Below, in pieces: positions 63,561 through 64,000 of a stretch of 64,000 nucleotides of DNA (the stretch's first letter is position 1; the number at the start of each line of letters is the position of its first letter). The stretch covers positions 3,035,501 to 3,099,500 of the forward strand of contig NZ_CP060393.1 in assembly GCF_014274685.1 (NCBI RefSeq). The letters run 5' to 3'. The notes under the pieces were generated by a model, which had not been told where the DNA came from, did no database searches, and saw only the letters and a list, made by a program, of their open reading frames with translations. The DNA is from Edaphobacter sp. 4G125. GTDB taxonomy: Bacteria > Acidobacteriota > Terriglobia > Terriglobales > Acidobacteriaceae. Both the position numbers and the translations under genes were made by a program.

Positions 63561-64000
63561 ATGAACCCAATCTCCCAAACCGGACAGTCAGCAACAGAAA
63601 CCATCAGTGATGTTCTCTTTGCCGAGTTGAGAACAACGCCGATCTTTTCCTCTCTGAAAGATGAGGAGCTGCGCTGCCTGAGTGGATTGGAGGAGGTTCA
63701 GTTAACCAAGGGAGATATCCTCGTCCGACAAGGAGAGATGGCACATAATTTCTGGATCCTTCTGGAAGGCCATATTGTTTTGTCTCAGACCACACCGGAT
63801 GGCCGAGAGTTCGAGATCACTTCCATTCCCAGCGGAAACGCTTTTGGAGAGCTTCCTCTCCTCGCTAATATTCCGAATGCGGTCAACCTCAAGGCAGATG
63901 AACCCTGCCGCCTGGTGCAGATCAGTGAAGAAGGGTTCTGGAGCTTGATGACGACCTGCCCGGGAGTGCGCAAAGCGATTCTGGGGAACATGGCCAAACG
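63561..64000 (+). CDS. Cyclic-nucleotide-binding-domain protein (3' end outside window)
   Basis: Open frame of 146 codons from ATG 63561, running off the right edge; I translated it directly. CNB/CAP fold: FSSLKDEELRCL, KGDILVRQGE, WILLEGHIVLSQTTPDGREFEITSIPSGNAFGELPLLA (FGELPLL phosphate-binding cassette), and LVQISEEGF. 20 bp after the REC-TrxR gene and co-oriented, so likely its partner. Related operons often have a CNB domain joined to a histidine kinase, which cannot be checked here. Confidence 0.88.
   Translation, partial: MNPISQTGQSATETISDVLFAELRTTPIFSSLKDEELRCLSGLEEVQLTKGDILVRQGEMAHNFWILLEGHIVLSQTTPDGREFEITSIPSGNAFGELPLLANIPNAVNLKADEPCRLVQISEEGFWSLMTTCPGVRKAILGNMAK

Noticed and set aside
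1-64000. CRISPR array, rRNA operon, replication origin
   Set aside because: No regularly spaced direct repeats, no rRNA signature and no dnaA-box cluster were seen on reading.

Overview
The window looks like a chromosomal segment of a subdivision 1 acidobacterium (Acidobacteriaceae, in the Terriglobus / Granulicella / Edaphobacter neighbourhood). This is inferred from family content, not from a search. The clues are a 1,119-residue TonB-dependent receptor with an N-terminal carboxypeptidase-regulatory-like domain, an orphan duplicated FtsX/MacB-type permease, a MeaB-epimerase fusion, a fused response regulator/thioredoxin-reductase-like protein, and an interspersed family of 'GTCATTTCGA...GAGAAATCCCCGCATTT' intergenic repeats.

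Left part (1 to about 24.6 kb) is accessory DNA whose right end is marked by a tyrosine integrase beside the 3' end of a tRNA-Leu(CAA) gene. From the left edge it is a co-oriented defence cluster on the minus strand: a SIR2-like NAD-binding protein cut by the window edge, Vsr, a DUF262-HNH protein, an EcoRII-like endonuclease, a Dcm-type C5 methyltransferase with an inverted-repeat operator over its start codon, a putative nuclease, a second EcoRII-like endonuclease, a nuclease-STAND NTPase (Avs-like architecture) and an EVE/PUA-like domain-nuclease protein. Then come an IS110 element with a candidate bridge-RNA leader, a secreted hypothetical protein, a 188-nt structured RNA resembling 6S RNA, an ArdC-like antirestriction protein with a small DUF6908-like partner, and an oxidoreductase cassette (three-gene operon plus a divergent SDR) whose promoters carry the same 22-bp inverted repeat as the promoter of an ArsR-type regulator in the cassette. 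A TetR and a LysR regulator lie in the same cassette. HTH/excisionase, integrase and a long HTH-like protein close the island.

Right part (24.7 to 64 kb) is ordinary chromosome: ROK kinase, Usg-like protein, pssA-psd lipid genes, a YdcH-like protein, a TetR/SDR divergent pair with twin operators, rimI-tsaB-meaB/mce, a carbohydrate region (GH29 fucosidase and MFS transporter; ROK regulator-xylulokinase-SSS symporter-small membrane protein-FucI/AraA-type isomerase; a GT-TylF fusion; FucP-like transporter), an orphan permease, agmatine deiminase, an amidohydrolase, the TonB receptor, tadA, an AsmA protein, a DinB-like protein, a P5C dehydrogenase, and a redox/signalling group (pseudo-receiver LuxR protein, REC-TrxR fusion, cyclic-nucleotide-binding-domain protein running off the right edge).

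The intergenic repeat family was seen only in the right part, which supports separate origins for the two halves. No CRISPR array or rRNA was seen.
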